This document shows positions 36,960-46,321 of a DNA stretch of 64,000 nt, piece after piece. The stretch spans positions 136,219 to 200,218 of the forward strand of contig NZ_LDOS01000001.1 of assembly GCF_002077135.1 (NCBI RefSeq), read 5' to 3'. The notes beneath the pieces were generated by a model that had not been told where the DNA came from, did no database searches, and saw only the letters and a program-made list of their open reading frames with translations. This stretch comes from Metallibacterium scheffleri. Lineage in GTDB: Bacteria; Pseudomonadota; Gammaproteobacteria; Xanthomonadales; Rhodanobacteraceae. The translations under genes were made by a program, and so were the position numbers. The stretch's first letter is position 1; each line of letters opens with the position of its first letter.

Positions 36960-38750
36960 ATGCGCCGTTTTGTTCCTGTCCTGCTTGGTGGATTGCTTCT
37001 GGCATCCCCGGCATTCGCGGCGCAGCAGAGCGCCACCGCGACACCCGCGCATGCGCAAACCAGCACGTCGATTTCGACCACGGCGCTGCATGAGGGAGCC
37101 GGCGCCACCTCCAGCGCTGGATGGATGGACGCCCAGCCCGTGCTGGCCCGACACGCGATGGTGGTTTCATCCCAGCACTACGCCACCGAGGTGGGCCTGG
37201 ACATTCTCAAGCAAGGCGGCAACGCGGTGGATGCCGCGGTCGCCGTCGGCTACGCACTGGCCGTGGTGCATCCCTGCTGCGGCAACATCGGTGGCGGTGG
37301 CTTCATGACCCTCCACCTGGCCAATGGCAAGAACATCTTTCTCGATTTCCGCGAGCGCGCGCCGCTGGCGGCCACGCCGACGCTGTTCCAGGACGCGCAG
37401 GGCAACGTGGTGCCCGGCCGCAGCACCAAGACCTGGCTGGGCGTGGGCGTACCCGGCTCGGTGATGGGCCTGGATGCGGCGCTGAAGAAATACGGCACGA
37501 TGAGCCTGAAACAGGTGATGGCCCCGGCCATCAAGCTGGCGCGCGACGGCTTTGTGCTGCAGCCGGGCGACGTGAAGATCCTGGACACGCGCAGCAAGGA
37601 CTTCGCCGCGCACCCCAACGTCGCCGCCATCTTCCTCAACCACGGCCAGCCCTGGAAAGCGGGCGAGCGGTTGAAGCAGCCCGAGCTCGCGCACACGCTG
37701 GAATTGATCGCGCAGGGCGGCAGCAAGGCCTATTACGACGGCCCCATCGCCAGGGCCATCGTCGCCGCCAGCGCGCAGCACGGCGGCATCCTCAGCCTCA
37801 AGGACTTCCGCGACTACAAGGTGGTGTGGGCCAAGCCCATCGAATGCCGCTACCAGGGCACTACGGTGGTGACGCCGCCGCCGCCCAGCTCGGGCGAGAC
37901 GGTGTGCGAGATCCTGCGCATCCTCGATGGCTATCCGCTGGCCCAGTGGGGCTACGCCTCGGTGCTGACCACGCACGTCCTGGCCGAGGCCGAACGCCAC
38001 GCCTTCGCCGATCGCAACACCTACCTCGGTGATCCGGCCTTCGTGCACAACCCGATCAAGCGCCTGCTCTCCACCGCCAACATCGCGCGCATCCGCAGCC
38101 AGATCCAGCCCGACCGCGCCACCCCCTCGAGCGAGGTCAAGGGCAGCCTGGGCGCCGCCGAAGGCATGCACACCACGCACTACTCCGTGCTCGATGCCAA
38201 GGGCAACGCGGTCAGCGTCACCTACAGCATCAACTATCTGTTCGGTGTCGGCATGATGGCCGGCAACACCGGCTTCTTCCTCAACAACACCATGGACGAC
38301 TTCACCTCCAAGCCCGGCGTGCCCAACTCCTTCGGGCTGGTGCAGGGCCACGTCAACGAGATCCAGCCGGGCAAGATCCCGCTGTCCTCGATGGTGCCGA
38401 GCATCGTGCTCAAGCACGGCAAGGTGTTCATGGTCACCGGCAGTCCGGGTGGCTCGACCATCATCTCCTCCACGCTCGAGAGCATCCTCAACGTCGTCGA
38501 CTTCGGCATGAACATGCAGCAGGCGGTGGATGCACCGCGCATGCACATGCAGTGGTACCCGGACGCCATCTTCGTCGAACCCGGCTATCTCACGCCGACC
38601 ACCCAGGCCGCCCTGCAGAACATGGGCTACACGTTCAAGCCAATCCCCTTCTGGGGCGCCGACGAAGCCATTTTGGTCAACTCGAAAACACACCTTATTG
38701 AAGGCGCCAATGATCGGCGCAGTCCTGCGGGTCTGGCTGCCGGGTATTAA
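36960..38750 (+). CDS. ggt: Gamma-glutamyltransferase (glutathione hydrolase)
   Basis: 596-residue periplasmic Ntn-hydrolase that cleaves or transfers the gamma-glutamyl group of glutathione. Signal peptide MRRFVPVLLGGLLLASPAFA. The precursor self-cleaves before the nucleophile Thr405 in GMHTTHYSVLD, giving large and small chains. The large chain has GGNAVDAAVAVGYALAVVHP and DFRERAP with its gamma-glutamyl-binding Arg; the small chain has PLSSMVPS and the oxyanion GSPGGSTI. Length is normal. Start ATG 36960 behind AGGAGA and a strong promoter. It ends LAAGY and is followed 209 bp later by the TonB receptor. Confidence 0.96.
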   Translation: MRRFVPVLLGGLLLASPAFAAQQSATATPAHAQTSTSISTTALHEGAGATSSAGWMDAQPVLARHAMVVSSQHYATEVGLDILKQGGNAVDAAVAVGYALAVVHPCCGNIGGGGFMTLHLANGKNIFLDFRERAPLAATPTLFQDAQGNVVPGRSTKTWLGVGVPGSVMGLDAALKKYGTMSLKQVMAPAIKLARDGFVLQPGDVKILDTRSKDFAAHPNVAAIFLNHGQPWKAGERLKQPELAHTLELIAQGGSKAYYDGPIARAIVAASAQHGGILSLKDFRDYKVVWAKPIECRYQGTTVVTPPPPSSGETVCEILRILDGYPLAQWGYASVLTTHVLAEAERHAFADRNTYLGDPAFVHNPIKRLLSTANIARIRSQIQPDRATPSSEVKGSLGAAEGMHTTHYSVLDAKGNAVSVTYSINYLFGVGMMAGNTGFFLNNTMDDFTSKPGVPNSFGLVQGHVNEIQPGKIPLSSMVPSIVLKHGKVFMVTGSPGGSTIISSTLESILNVVDFGMNMQQAVDAPRMHMQWYPDAIFVEPGYLTPTTQAALQNMGYTFKPIPFWGADEAILVNSKTHLIEGANDRRSPAGLAAGY

Positions 38751-38959
38751 GTGGCACCAAATTGAATCTGCACCACGCGGCGCGCCGGGTTGCGAATGAT
38801 TGCACGCTGGCCCATTGCCGGAGTTATGAAAAGTGTGGCCTGCATGCCGACACTGATTAGTTCACGAAGTCAAGGAAAAAAGGAGTCCATACAACAGGAT
38901 GCCTGAAGAGTGGAAGAGAGAGGAGCGATGTCGACCCCATTCACTGCGAGAGAAATAAA

Positions 38960-41392
38960 ATGACACGTCAAAAAGCCCCTCTGCACCGCAACCCACTGGC
39001 GCTGGCGCTGCTTACCATTCTTGCGGCATCCGGCGCCCATGCACAGAATACGTCTTCGACACCCACTGCTGCGACGGCCAATCCATCCAAGGCAAAACAG
39101 TTGCAGACGATTGTCGTGACCGGCACGCGTGCATTTGATCGGACTGAAGCCGATTCGATGTCGCCGATTGACGTCCTGACACCCAAAGATCTGACCTCGA
39201 CAGGTGCGACAAGCCTTGCCGGAGCTCTGCGCACCCTGCTCCCCTCATTCAATTTTCCGCAACCATCCGTCACCGACGCCACGGATGCCATCCAGCCGGC
39301 TCAGTTGCGCGGTCTGTCACCCGACGAAACGCTGGTACTGATCAATGGCAAACTGCAGCACACATCGGCCAGTCTGAATGTTGACGGGTCCGAGGGGCGT
39401 GGTGCATCCCCTGTAGATATCAATGCAATTCCGATCAATGCAGTCGCCAGCATCGAGGTGCTGCGCGACGGCGCTGCGGCGCAGTATGGCTCGTCGGCGA
39501 TTGCCGGGGTAATCAACATCATCCTCAAGGGCGGCAGCCAGAGTGGCTCCGTCTATTCCACCGTTGGCGTGTACAGTCATCATGACGGGGAAGACGGCAG
39601 AACCGTGAGAGGTGGCGCCGATGGTGGTTTTGCACTCGGCAAGAAAGGATGGGTGCATCTAAGCTTTGACGCAGAGCATCAGGACCCCACCAACAGTGCA
39701 GGTCCGGACTATCGTTACCCGGGCGATCCGACTTATGGACAAGTCACTTTTCATTATGGGCTGCCCTTGCTCAGTCAGAAAAGCGCTGCCTTCAACATGC
39801 AATATGACTTTGCCCCGCATGTGCAATTCTATGCCTTCGGAATCTTCAACAAGCGCAATGTCAGTGCCCAGGGATTTTTCAGATCATTGTCATCCTACAA
39901 GACCAGCCAGCCTGCCGCTCTGGCCGTCTACCCGGACGGCTATCTGCCAGTTGAAAATACCTCGGTGCTCGATTCGTCGCTGGTCGCCGGGATACGTGGC
40001 AAAGTGCTCAACGGATGGCATTATGATATCAGCGCTGATGCAGGCAGCAACCACTGGAAACTGAATACTGCCGATACGTTCAACTACTCGCTCGGAGCTG
40101 CATCACCAACCTCGTTTTACATCGGCACACTGACAACGCAGCAGAACTACCTGAATGCTGATTTCACCAAGTATGTCAATATTGAATCCTTGGAAAATCC
40201 GCTCGTTGTCGCATGGGGCCTGGAATACGGGCAAGACAAGTTCGCAATCAAGCAGGGTGACCCGGCGTCATATGCCGGCGCCGGAGCCCAGGTGTTTCCC
40301 GGTTTCCGGCCTGGCGATGCAGGGAACTACATGCGCCACAATCAGGCGGCCTATCTGGATCTGGAAGAAGACTGGACAGAAAATTTTTCCACCGAATTCG
40401 CGGCGCGTCATTCACACTACAGTGATTTCGGCAATTCGAATGTCTGGAAGTTCTCGGGACGTTACGCATTCAATAACACGATCGCCGCACGCGCCACGGT
40501 CTCCACCGGCTTTCGTGCGCCTTCGTTGCAGCAGGAATATTACTCGAGTACCGGAATCCAATTCATCAACAATGGCGTGAGCGATCTACCATATACAATC
40601 AGAACATTTCCTGTCGATAATCCGGCAGCCATCGCGCTGGGCGCGCAGCCTCTGAAACCGGAGCAGTCGCACAATTACAGTGCAGGATTGGTCTTCACTC
40701 CGCACAACGGACTCTATGCGACGCTCGATTTCTACCAGATAACCATTGACAACCGGATCATTCTCAGCGGCAATCTAATCGGCACGAACGTCGCCGCGTA
40801 TCTCACGTCAGTTGGCATTCCGCAAGTCAGCGGCGGCCAATTCTTCACCAATGGCGTCAATACGCGCACGCGCGGCGTCGACTTGATCGGAACCTATCCG
40901 ATCGACCTCGGGAGTGCCGGAACGCTTAAATTGACCGGTGGCGGAAATTACAACAAGACGATTATCACGTACATTGAGCCCAATCCCCCGCAGCTGGGTC
41001 TGGCAGGTTTGACGCTGCCAGTCATCGACCGCCCCACGCAGGGGATCATCACCGACGGCACGCCAAAAGACAAAGTTTTCCTTGCTGGCGACTGGACTTA
41101 CGGCAATTGGCTGGTGCATGGTCAAGTGACGCGCTGGGGTTCTTTCATCAACTTTGGAAGCACGCCTGCAGGCGATATCGTCAATGCGGCGAAATACACG
41201 CTTGATGCTTCAGTTGGATATACCTGGAATCGTTGGGATTTCACGATTGGCGGGGATAATTTAACCAACCAATATCCAACCGCGGCACCTGCTTCCGGCG
41301 GGCCTTACAACATCATTCTGCCTTACTCGGAGTACGCTCCATTCGGCTTCAGCGGCGCATATTATTACGTGCGTGCGGCTTATCACTGGTAA
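38960..41392 (+). CDS. TonB-dependent receptor
   Basis: 810-residue outer-membrane active importer. Signal peptide (NPLALALLTILAASGAHAQ), then the plug domain: LQTIVVTGTRAFDRTEADSM, the LRGLSPDETLVLINGKL strand, IEVLRDGAAAQYGSSAIAGV and INIILKGG, followed by a 22-strand barrel ending with an aromatic residue (AAYHW). The plug motif resembles receptors for organic compounds, peptides or siderophores. Codon use is noticeably less GC-rich than the neighbouring housekeeping genes, which hints at acquisition. RBS: GAGAGAA before ATG 38960. The ligand cannot be named. Confidence 0.92.
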   Translation: MTRQKAPLHRNPLALALLTILAASGAHAQNTSSTPTAATANPSKAKQLQTIVVTGTRAFDRTEADSMSPIDVLTPKDLTSTGATSLAGALRTLLPSFNFPQPSVTDATDAIQPAQLRGLSPDETLVLINGKLQHTSASLNVDGSEGRGASPVDINAIPINAVASIEVLRDGAAAQYGSSAIAGVINIILKGGSQSGSVYSTVGVYSHHDGEDGRTVRGGADGGFALGKKGWVHLSFDAEHQDPTNSAGPDYRYPGDPTYGQVTFHYGLPLLSQKSAAFNMQYDFAPHVQFYAFGIFNKRNVSAQGFFRSLSSYKTSQPAALAVYPDGYLPVENTSVLDSSLVAGIRGKVLNGWHYDISADAGSNHWKLNTADTFNYSLGAASPTSFYIGTLTTQQNYLNADFTKYVNIESLENPLVVAWGLEYGQDKFAIKQGDPASYAGAGAQVFPGFRPGDAGNYMRHNQAAYLDLEEDWTENFSTEFAARHSHYSDFGNSNVWKFSGRYAFNNTIAARATVSTGFRAPSLQQEYYSSTGIQFINNGVSDLPYTIRTFPVDNPAAIALGAQPLKPEQSHNYSAGLVFTPHNGLYATLDFYQITIDNRIILSGNLIGTNVAAYLTSVGIPQVSGGQFFTNGVNTRTRGVDLIGTYPIDLGSAGTLKLTGGGNYNKTIITYIEPNPPQLGLAGLTLPVIDRPTQGIITDGTPKDKVFLAGDWTYGNWLVHGQVTRWGSFINFGSTPAGDIVNAAKYTLDASVGYTWNRWDFTIGGDNLTNQYPTAAPASGGPYNIILPYSEYAPFGFSGAYYYVRAAYHW

Positions 41393-41696
41393 GACGGAGG
41401 TTGAGAACAGTTGCCGACCGTTTCAGCATACAAGCGCAGCGGGCATTGTTCGCTGCGCGCTGGTACCGCGGATATACCGATCCGGTTTTGGCAGGGAGCA
41501 AAATGCTCGATGCCAGTGCCTGTTGCTCACGCAGCAGCGCGCCTTTGCCGCGTCTGTCTGCGTGCGGCGGTTGCATTGAATCAGGGGCTGGACGCCCGGT
41601 CTTGAATGATCCCGAGCCGCGCATCGCTCGGGGTTGCTGCATGCAGAGGCTTTACCGCCTGTGCAAATGACATCTCGAAAACCTGCGAGGCACACC
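41393..41696. other. Intergenic region after the TonB receptor
   Basis: 304 bp without a supported gene. A 7-bp inverted repeat CCCGAGC / GCTCGGG (41611-41632) could be the end of the receptor transcript. Nothing else stands out. Confidence 0.5.
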
Positions 41697-43325
41697 ATGT
41701 CTGATCAATATCGAATCGGCCGGCGGCTCGGACTGTCGCTCGTTGCAGGGATATGGGTGGCAGGGATGTGGGCGCTTGTGGCCACGCCCGTGACGGCGCA
41801 GGCGCAGACGCCCTTCCTGGGCCCCGTACCCGCACCGGTTTGTCAGCCGGGGGATCGGACCGAGTCGGGGGTCGATGGTCAGCTCACGACTGCCGAGCGT
41901 GCCAGCGGTGCTTCGACGCATCCCTACAACTGCAATCTTGCCATCGTCGGCGAATACGCCGGACAGGGTGCTGGTCACCAGTTGATGTGGTACGGCCATT
42001 GCGCCTACGTCACCACCGAGGGCTATGAAGCGGGGCAAAAAGGCGTTCCACCGCTGCGGCATCCTGGTATCCAGGTGCTGGATGTGTCGAACCCGCACGC
42101 GCCACGGTATGTCACCCACCTGGACGATCCGGCCTCGCTTTACGACTGGGAAGACGGGGCGGTCAACTCGCGGCGGGCGTTGCTGGCCAGCGCCGAAAGC
42201 TGGATGGGCGCCGGGCCGCAACCCGCCGTCTCCTTCTACGACCTCTCCAATTGCGCGCACCCGCGGCTGCTGTCCAGTGTCCAGTTGCCGGACCCGAAGT
42301 TGATGGCGCATGGCGGCAACTTCGCGTACGACGGCAAGACTTACTGGATCACGTCGTACAACAAACGTCGTCTCTACGCCATCGACGTCACCGACCCGAG
42401 ACATCCTAAAGAGCTCCTGGACTGGGATTTTCCAGGCGGCCAGGCGGGTGGCGCCGGCGCCGGCCAGATCTGCCACCGAATCTCGCTCAATCAGTTCACG
42501 GTCGACGGCCATCCGCCCGATACGCTGTTGTTCTGCGGCGTGGTCGGTCACCTGGTCCGCCCGGGTGTCTACCGCTCGGGCAACGGGCTCGTCATCTATG
42601 ACGTGAGCGAGGTGCAGGAGCGCCGTCCGCATCCGGTCATCAAGGCGATCAGCTCGCTTTACTGGGTGAACGGCAACATCGCCATCGAGCCCGACCTGGC
42701 GTTCATCCACGGAACGCCCTATGTGGGCGTCGGTGACGAGTGCGGATCCGGCGGCTGCAGTTATCCCAAGGGTGCAATCGCTGCCTGCCGAGCGGGGCTG
42801 CCGCCGTTCGGGTTCGAGAGGCTCATCGACATCAGCAACCTCGCCAAACCCAGGCTCGTGGCACAACTCATGATCGGCGTGGACAGCCCGAAGAATTGCC
42901 CGCTGACCGAACACGACATCACCGCCACGATGGGCGGTTACGGCTACAGCATGCACGACTGCACCTTCGACAATCCGCGCGACGCGACCCTGCTGGCCTG
43001 CTCCGGCCATCAGGCGGGCGTGCGCGTGTTCGACATTCGCAATCCGGAACAGCCGCGCGAGATCGCCTATTTTGTCGGCCCGGCACCACCGCTGCCGACC
43101 GAGATCGATCCGGGCTCGCTGTTGAACACCTTCCAGGGCGTTACTCCACCCATCAACTTTGCATGGTCGAAGGCGCACAGCCGCTTTGTCTGGCGGCATG
43201 GCCAACTTTACCTTTGGATCACCTCCAGCCATGGTGGCTTCTACGTCTTGAAGTTCGAGAACCAGGCCGAAATCGCGAAATTGAAACCCGTGCCAACCCC
43301 CGGGAACGAGGACTACCAGGATTGA
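41697..43325 (+). CDS. Secreted LVIVD-repeat-type beta-propeller protein
   Basis: 542-residue exported protein; start ATG 41697 (MSDQYRIGRRLGLS) with a GAGG site. Signal region LSLVAGIWVAGMWALVATPVTAQAQ. The body has LVIVD-type blades: GIQVLDVSNPHAPRYVTHL, LYAIDVTDPRHPKELLDW, LIDISNLAKPRLVAQLMI and VRVFDIRNPEQPREIAYF, each an 'xVxDVSNPxxP' repeat. Many cysteines (CNLAIVG, GHCAYV, GDECGSGGCSY, NCPL, HDCTF) imply disulfides. It has no known enzyme motif. It is encoded after the TonB receptor and may share its substrate, but that is inference. GC is high, like the core genome. Confidence 0.75.
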   Translation: MSDQYRIGRRLGLSLVAGIWVAGMWALVATPVTAQAQTPFLGPVPAPVCQPGDRTESGVDGQLTTAERASGASTHPYNCNLAIVGEYAGQGAGHQLMWYGHCAYVTTEGYEAGQKGVPPLRHPGIQVLDVSNPHAPRYVTHLDDPASLYDWEDGAVNSRRALLASAESWMGAGPQPAVSFYDLSNCAHPRLLSSVQLPDPKLMAHGGNFAYDGKTYWITSYNKRRLYAIDVTDPRHPKELLDWDFPGGQAGGAGAGQICHRISLNQFTVDGHPPDTLLFCGVVGHLVRPGVYRSGNGLVIYDVSEVQERRPHPVIKAISSLYWVNGNIAIEPDLAFIHGTPYVGVGDECGSGGCSYPKGAIAACRAGLPPFGFERLIDISNLAKPRLVAQLMIGVDSPKNCPLTEHDITATMGGYGYSMHDCTFDNPRDATLLACSGHQAGVRVFDIRNPEQPREIAYFVGPAPPLPTEIDPGSLLNTFQGVTPPINFAWSKAHSRFVWRHGQLYLWITSSHGGFYVLKFENQAEIAKLKPVPTPGNEDYQD

Positions 43326-43664
43326 GTGCGGCGCCGGATCTTCAGGGTTTTGCGCGGGATCGCTGTCCGGCGGATCGTTGGCAAGATCACAGGGGTGGCT
43401 GACCGTGTTGTTGGTCATACGTTGGCGCTGCTCGCGCGGTCCGGCGCTGCTGCGATCATGGCAACAATCCTGAAGGGCAACGACGCATGCCCGTTGGCTC
43501 GATGGCAATCCCGCATGCCTGATCCATGTCCACAACTTTCGCGAACATCTCGCGAGGGCACGGGGCTGATGTCGGCGAGGCTTAACCTTGCCAAAGATAT
43601 AACGCATTGATGTTACATGCGTTCCTCTGGCGCCCATGTCATTTCTGCGAAATTCTGGACAGGG
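43326..43664. other. Intergenic region before the IS30 element
   Basis: 339 bp between the LVIVD gene and the left end of the IS element. Short frames here have no recognizable domain, ribosome site or family pattern; the last 70 bp are AT-richer. No gene is supported. Confidence 0.6.
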
Positions 43665-44759
43665 GGCGGTTTCAAGGTCCCGGTGCAACAGAATCAGTGC
43701 ATGGTGCCGAGCGTGGCCTCGGCGAGTCGTAGATGTTCGTTGTAGACCTGCAGCGGCGTGTGGAATCCATGCCGTTGCCGAGGTCGGGTGTTGAGGCTCA
43801 ACGCGATCTGGTTGAGCTCGTCTTGGCTGTACACCGACAGGTCCGTGCCCTTGGGCAGGTACTGACGCAACAGGCCGTTGGTGTTTTCGTTGCTGCCGCG
43901 CTGCCAGGGGCTGTGCGGGTCGGCGAAGTAGACCGCCACACCGGTTCGCAAGGTCAACGCATCGTGATAGCTCATCTCCTTGCCCTGATCGTAGGTCAGC
44001 GTCTTGCGCAGGGCGGCCGGGATGCGCTGCAGGGCTTGGCTGAAGCTCACCAGCGCGTCTGCGGCGGTGGCGCTGCTCATCTTGGCCAGGACCACGAAGC
44101 CACTGCTGCGCTCGACCAGCGTGCCGACCGAAGAGCGATTGCCGGTGCCCTTGATCAGATCACCCTCCCAGTGGCCCGGGACCAACCGGTCTTCGACCTC
44201 GGGCGGGCGCACATGGATGCTCTGCATGTTCGGGATCTGGCCACGTCGATCCTGACCGCGGCTGCGCGGCTTGCGGGTGCTGCGGCCCTGCCGCAGGCAG
44301 GCAATCAGCTGCTTGCGCAAGTCGCCCCGCGGGGTCACGTAGATCGCGCCATAGATGGTCTCGTGCGACACCCGGTAGTCCGCCCGATCGGGGAAGGCCC
44401 GCGCCAGTATCCCGGCGATCTGCTGCGGCGACCAGCGCGCAAACAGAAGCTCATGGACCACTTCTCGCAGCGCTGGATCGTCGAGCTTGCGCGGCACCCG
44501 CGGTTTGCGTCGGCAGAGGCCCGCTCGCCCTTGCGCCGCCTGCGCGAGATAGGTCACCCCACTCGGCGCACGCCGGCGCTCGCGGCTGATCGTGCTCGCG
44601 GCACGGCCCAGCGAGCGGGCAATCGCACGCAGACTGTCACCGGCTTCCAGACGTCGCTGCATCTCCACGCGCTCATCCAAACTCAGTTCGTTGTAGGTTC
44701 GCATCGCAACAGCCTAAGCTACTCCCGCTTGGGTGTTGCACCTGGAGTTTGAGGCCGCC
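43665..44759 (-). mobile_element. IS30-family insertion sequence
   Basis: 1095-bp element with one transposase gene and imperfect terminal inverted repeats of about 26 bp (43665-43690 and 44734-44759). Both ends share GGCGG..TCAA..TCC.GGTGCAACA on the respective strands. Size and one-gene layout are typical for IS30. Target duplications of 2-3 bp could not be confirmed. The element stands between the LVIVD gene and a ParE-type toxin-antitoxin pair and marks the left edge of an accessory patch. Confidence 0.85.
43694..44704 (-). CDS. IS30-family transposase
   Basis: 336-residue DDE transposase. An N-terminal HTH (LSLDERVEMQRRLEAGDSLR and AIARSLGRAASTISRE) binds the ends. The catalytic core has the acidic residues in HWEGDLIKG, TYDQGKEMSYHDAL and SNENTNGLLRQYLPKGTD, and the signature ADPHSPWQRGSNENTNG of IS30. 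Frame is intact, so it is possibly active. It lies inside the inverted repeats, with 29 bp to its right and left ends or thereabouts. Confidence 0.95.
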   Translation of the reverse strand: MRTYNELSLDERVEMQRRLEAGDSLRAIARSLGRAASTISRERRRAPSGVTYLAQAAQGRAGLCRRKPRVPRKLDDPALREVVHELLFARWSPQQIAGILARAFPDRADYRVSHETIYGAIYVTPRGDLRKQLIACLRQGRSTRKPRSRGQDRRGQIPNMQSIHVRPPEVEDRLVPGHWEGDLIKGTGNRSSVGTLVERSSGFVVLAKMSSATAADALVSFSQALQRIPAALRKTLTYDQGKEMSYHDALTLRTGVAVYFADPHSPWQRGSNENTNGLLRQYLPKGTDLSVYSQDELNQIALSLNTRPRQRHGFHTPLQVYNEHLRLAEATLGTMH

Positions 44760-44949
44760 GGGTTAAACGCCCAAGCGTGTGCTGATGACAAGTTTATGCA
44801 TCATCGCCGCTGATTTTGTGGCTATAAATGCGACAAGCCAGTCGGAACACGCTTGCATCACGTGTGCCGGCTCGGTTCACCCAGACTTGTCGCGCTGGAC
44901 CGCGATCATTCCATCTAGACGTCTATGCTGCATGGATGCCATTCAACAC

Positions 44950-45207
44950 TCAGCCCTCAAACCGCTCGCCGATCGATTCCAGCAAGCGCCGACCATGCAG
45001 CACCGCCAACACCGCGATGCGGTCGGGACGCGCTTCGTAGATCAGGCGGTAGCTGTAGAGGAAGCGCTCGCGCACTTGCACGTCGCCAAGCTCGAACAAC
45101 CCTTCCACCACGCGTTGCGCGTGATGCGGCGAGTCGCGACTGATGAACTGGGCAATCGCGTCAATGTCGTCGAGCGATTCGCTCGACCAGATCAGCGCGG
45201 CAACCAC
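44950..45207 (-). CDS. ParE-like toxin, possibly shortened
   Basis: 85-residue RelE/ParE-superfamily toxin. It begins LIWSSESLDDIDAIAQFISR and ends SYRLIYEARPDRIAVLAVLH GRR region plus LLESI, the usual ParE pattern. Family members have about 95-100 residues; the segment between VVEGL and FELGDVQVRER lacks the usual 'LAEFPxxGRxVPE' piece, so 10-15 residues appear deleted in frame. The start is GTG 45207, overlapping the antitoxin stop by 16 bp. Activity may therefore be lost; equally it may belong to a short subgroup. Confidence 0.75.
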   Translation of the reverse strand: MVAALIWSSESLDDIDAIAQFISRDSPHHAQRVVEGLFELGDVQVRERFLYSYRLIYEARPDRIAVLAVLHGRRLLESIGERFEG

Positions 45208-45389
45208 CGCGCCAATCGCTCACGCGCCTGCTCGTGGGTATGGCCGCGCCCCGCGGCAATGTCTGCCCGCCCGCGCCGGATTTTTTCCAGCACGTACACG
45301 TGGTACTGGATGTCTTCCAGCGTGGCGTCATCCGGCAACTGCGCCAGCAACTGCGCGACTTCCTGTTTCGAGGTCACAGGCAGACTCAT
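45192..45389 (-). CDS. Antitoxin of the ParE-like pair
   Basis: 65-residue small protein beginning MSLPVTSKQEVAQLLAQLPD and continuing LEDIQYHVYVLEKIRRGRAD, then GHTHEQARERLARWL. The centre 'IQYHxYVLEKIRRG...A..G...' is a familiar pattern in antitoxins paired with RelE/ParE toxins. The start at 45389 has a GGAG site 6 nt upstream; an in-frame ATG at 45416 would add nine residues. The antitoxin comes first and overlaps the toxin start, a normal layout for coupled pairs. Confidence 0.72.
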   Translation of the reverse strand: MSLPVTSKQEVAQLLAQLPDDATLEDIQYHVYVLEKIRRGRADIAAGRGHTHEQARERLARWLPR

Positions 45390-45416
45390 GGCGGACTCCA
45401 GGGCGGTCGCCATCAT

Positions 45417-45862
45417 GTTACGCGATCCTCGTCTCAGTCATCCCCTTCGGCGCTCTCGGCATCGAGCACATCGTCATGTCGTCGGCCCGTGGGTGCGGCC
45501 ACCGCTGCCGTTGGTTTCGTCATGCGCCCTGTCGCCGGATGCGTGGCGTCCTGGCATCCGCCCCGCACACCGCGCGCGCCGCAGTAAGTGAACCTGACCC
45601 CGTTCCTCGCCCCCGTTTCAACCGCCGATTTGATCTGCGTGCGATGCTGCCGCGACTGGCGCGGGCGATGATGCTGTGCAAGCCTCATCCCGAGCCGGTT
45701 CTGCGCATGGCGAGCAATTTTCATGACTGAGGATCAGGGCGAATCAGGAACAAACATGCCCGCGCATGGCGGGCGTCAACGATCCAGACGGTGGCGTAAG
45801 CCGCTGCGCGCACACCGCACACCGCACACCGCACACCGCACACCGCACACCGCACACCCCGC
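45417..45862. other. Gene-poor region with tandem repeat
   Basis: 446 bp without a supported gene. The left 300 bp are GC-rich with no convincing frame; the right end holds the heptanucleotide repeat listed separately. It separates the ParE-like pair from the RHS-associated genes. Confidence 0.6.
45811..45859. repeat. Heptanucleotide tandem repeat (CACACCG)n
   Basis: Six perfect copies of CACACCG followed by a partial seventh (CACACC). The unit is not a multiple of three. It lies 4 bp beyond the stop of the 45863 lipoprotein-like gene, so slippage would alter the 3' end or transcript end, not the reading frame of that gene. Confidence 0.95.
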
Positions 45863-46321
45863 CTATTTTTGCAGGTGTTTTATCGTAATAGTGACGTCTT
45901 GTAGCTTTACGGTCTCGAGATTTATGCGCGGGTTTCCGCTGTAGGTAACAAGCAGATGCAGCGGACCCAGCCATCGCATCTCGAGGTCTATCGTTCCACC
46001 AGCGTTTACGGTGTTATCCAATACGTATGGATGGGGCACTGGCCCATTTGTGGAAAAGCCCAAAATAGAATACAGAGACTGTCGGTCATTTTTTCTTTTC
46101 AAATAAACACTTGTTTCGACATAGCCAGAACCGAAACCACCATTTTGTACAGTTTCTGCGCTGGCTATCCATGATCCATTCGGCGATGCCACTTTTTCTC
46201 TCCAAACAACCAAATCCGCCTCCTTCGCGCACCCGGCCGAGGAAATCCCAGCTATCACGACAAGCAGGCATGTAAAGATGCGTCTATGATTGAGCAACAG
46301 CGTCGTGATTTTGAGAATCAA
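45863..46321 (-). CDS. Hypothetical lipoprotein (DUF5412-like)
   Basis: About 152 residues. The N-terminal helix RRIFTCLLVVIAGISSAGC ends in a lipobox (SSAGC), so a lipid-anchored envelope protein is likely. The body has SPNGSWIASAETVQNGGFGS, YVETSVYLKRKND and YSGNPRINLETVKLQDVTIT, resembling small beta-sheet lipoproteins of DUF5412 type. Start unsure: TTG 46321 follows a strong GAGGAGAGAG; an ATG at 46390 has no such site. GC is low. It is downstream of the RHS tip and could be one of its immunity or accessory proteins (inference). Confidence 0.55.
   Translation of the reverse strand: MILKITTLLLNHRRIFTCLLVVIAGISSAGCAKEADLVVWREKVASPNGSWIASAETVQNGGFGSGYVETSVYLKRKNDRQSLYSILGFSTNGPVPHPYVLDNTVNAGGTIDLEMRWLGPLHLLVTYSGNPRINLETVKLQDVTITIKHLQK

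Noticed and set aside
43326-43610. Small gene of about 94 codons after the LVIVD protein
   Set aside because: No ribosome site, no family pattern, and composition like non-coding sequence.
45434-45724. Minus-strand frame of about 96 codons next to the repeat
   Set aside because: Low-complexity, Arg-rich frame without domain or start signals.
45811-45859. CRISPR array
   Set aside because: Units are 7 bp with no spacers, so it is a simple tandem repeat.
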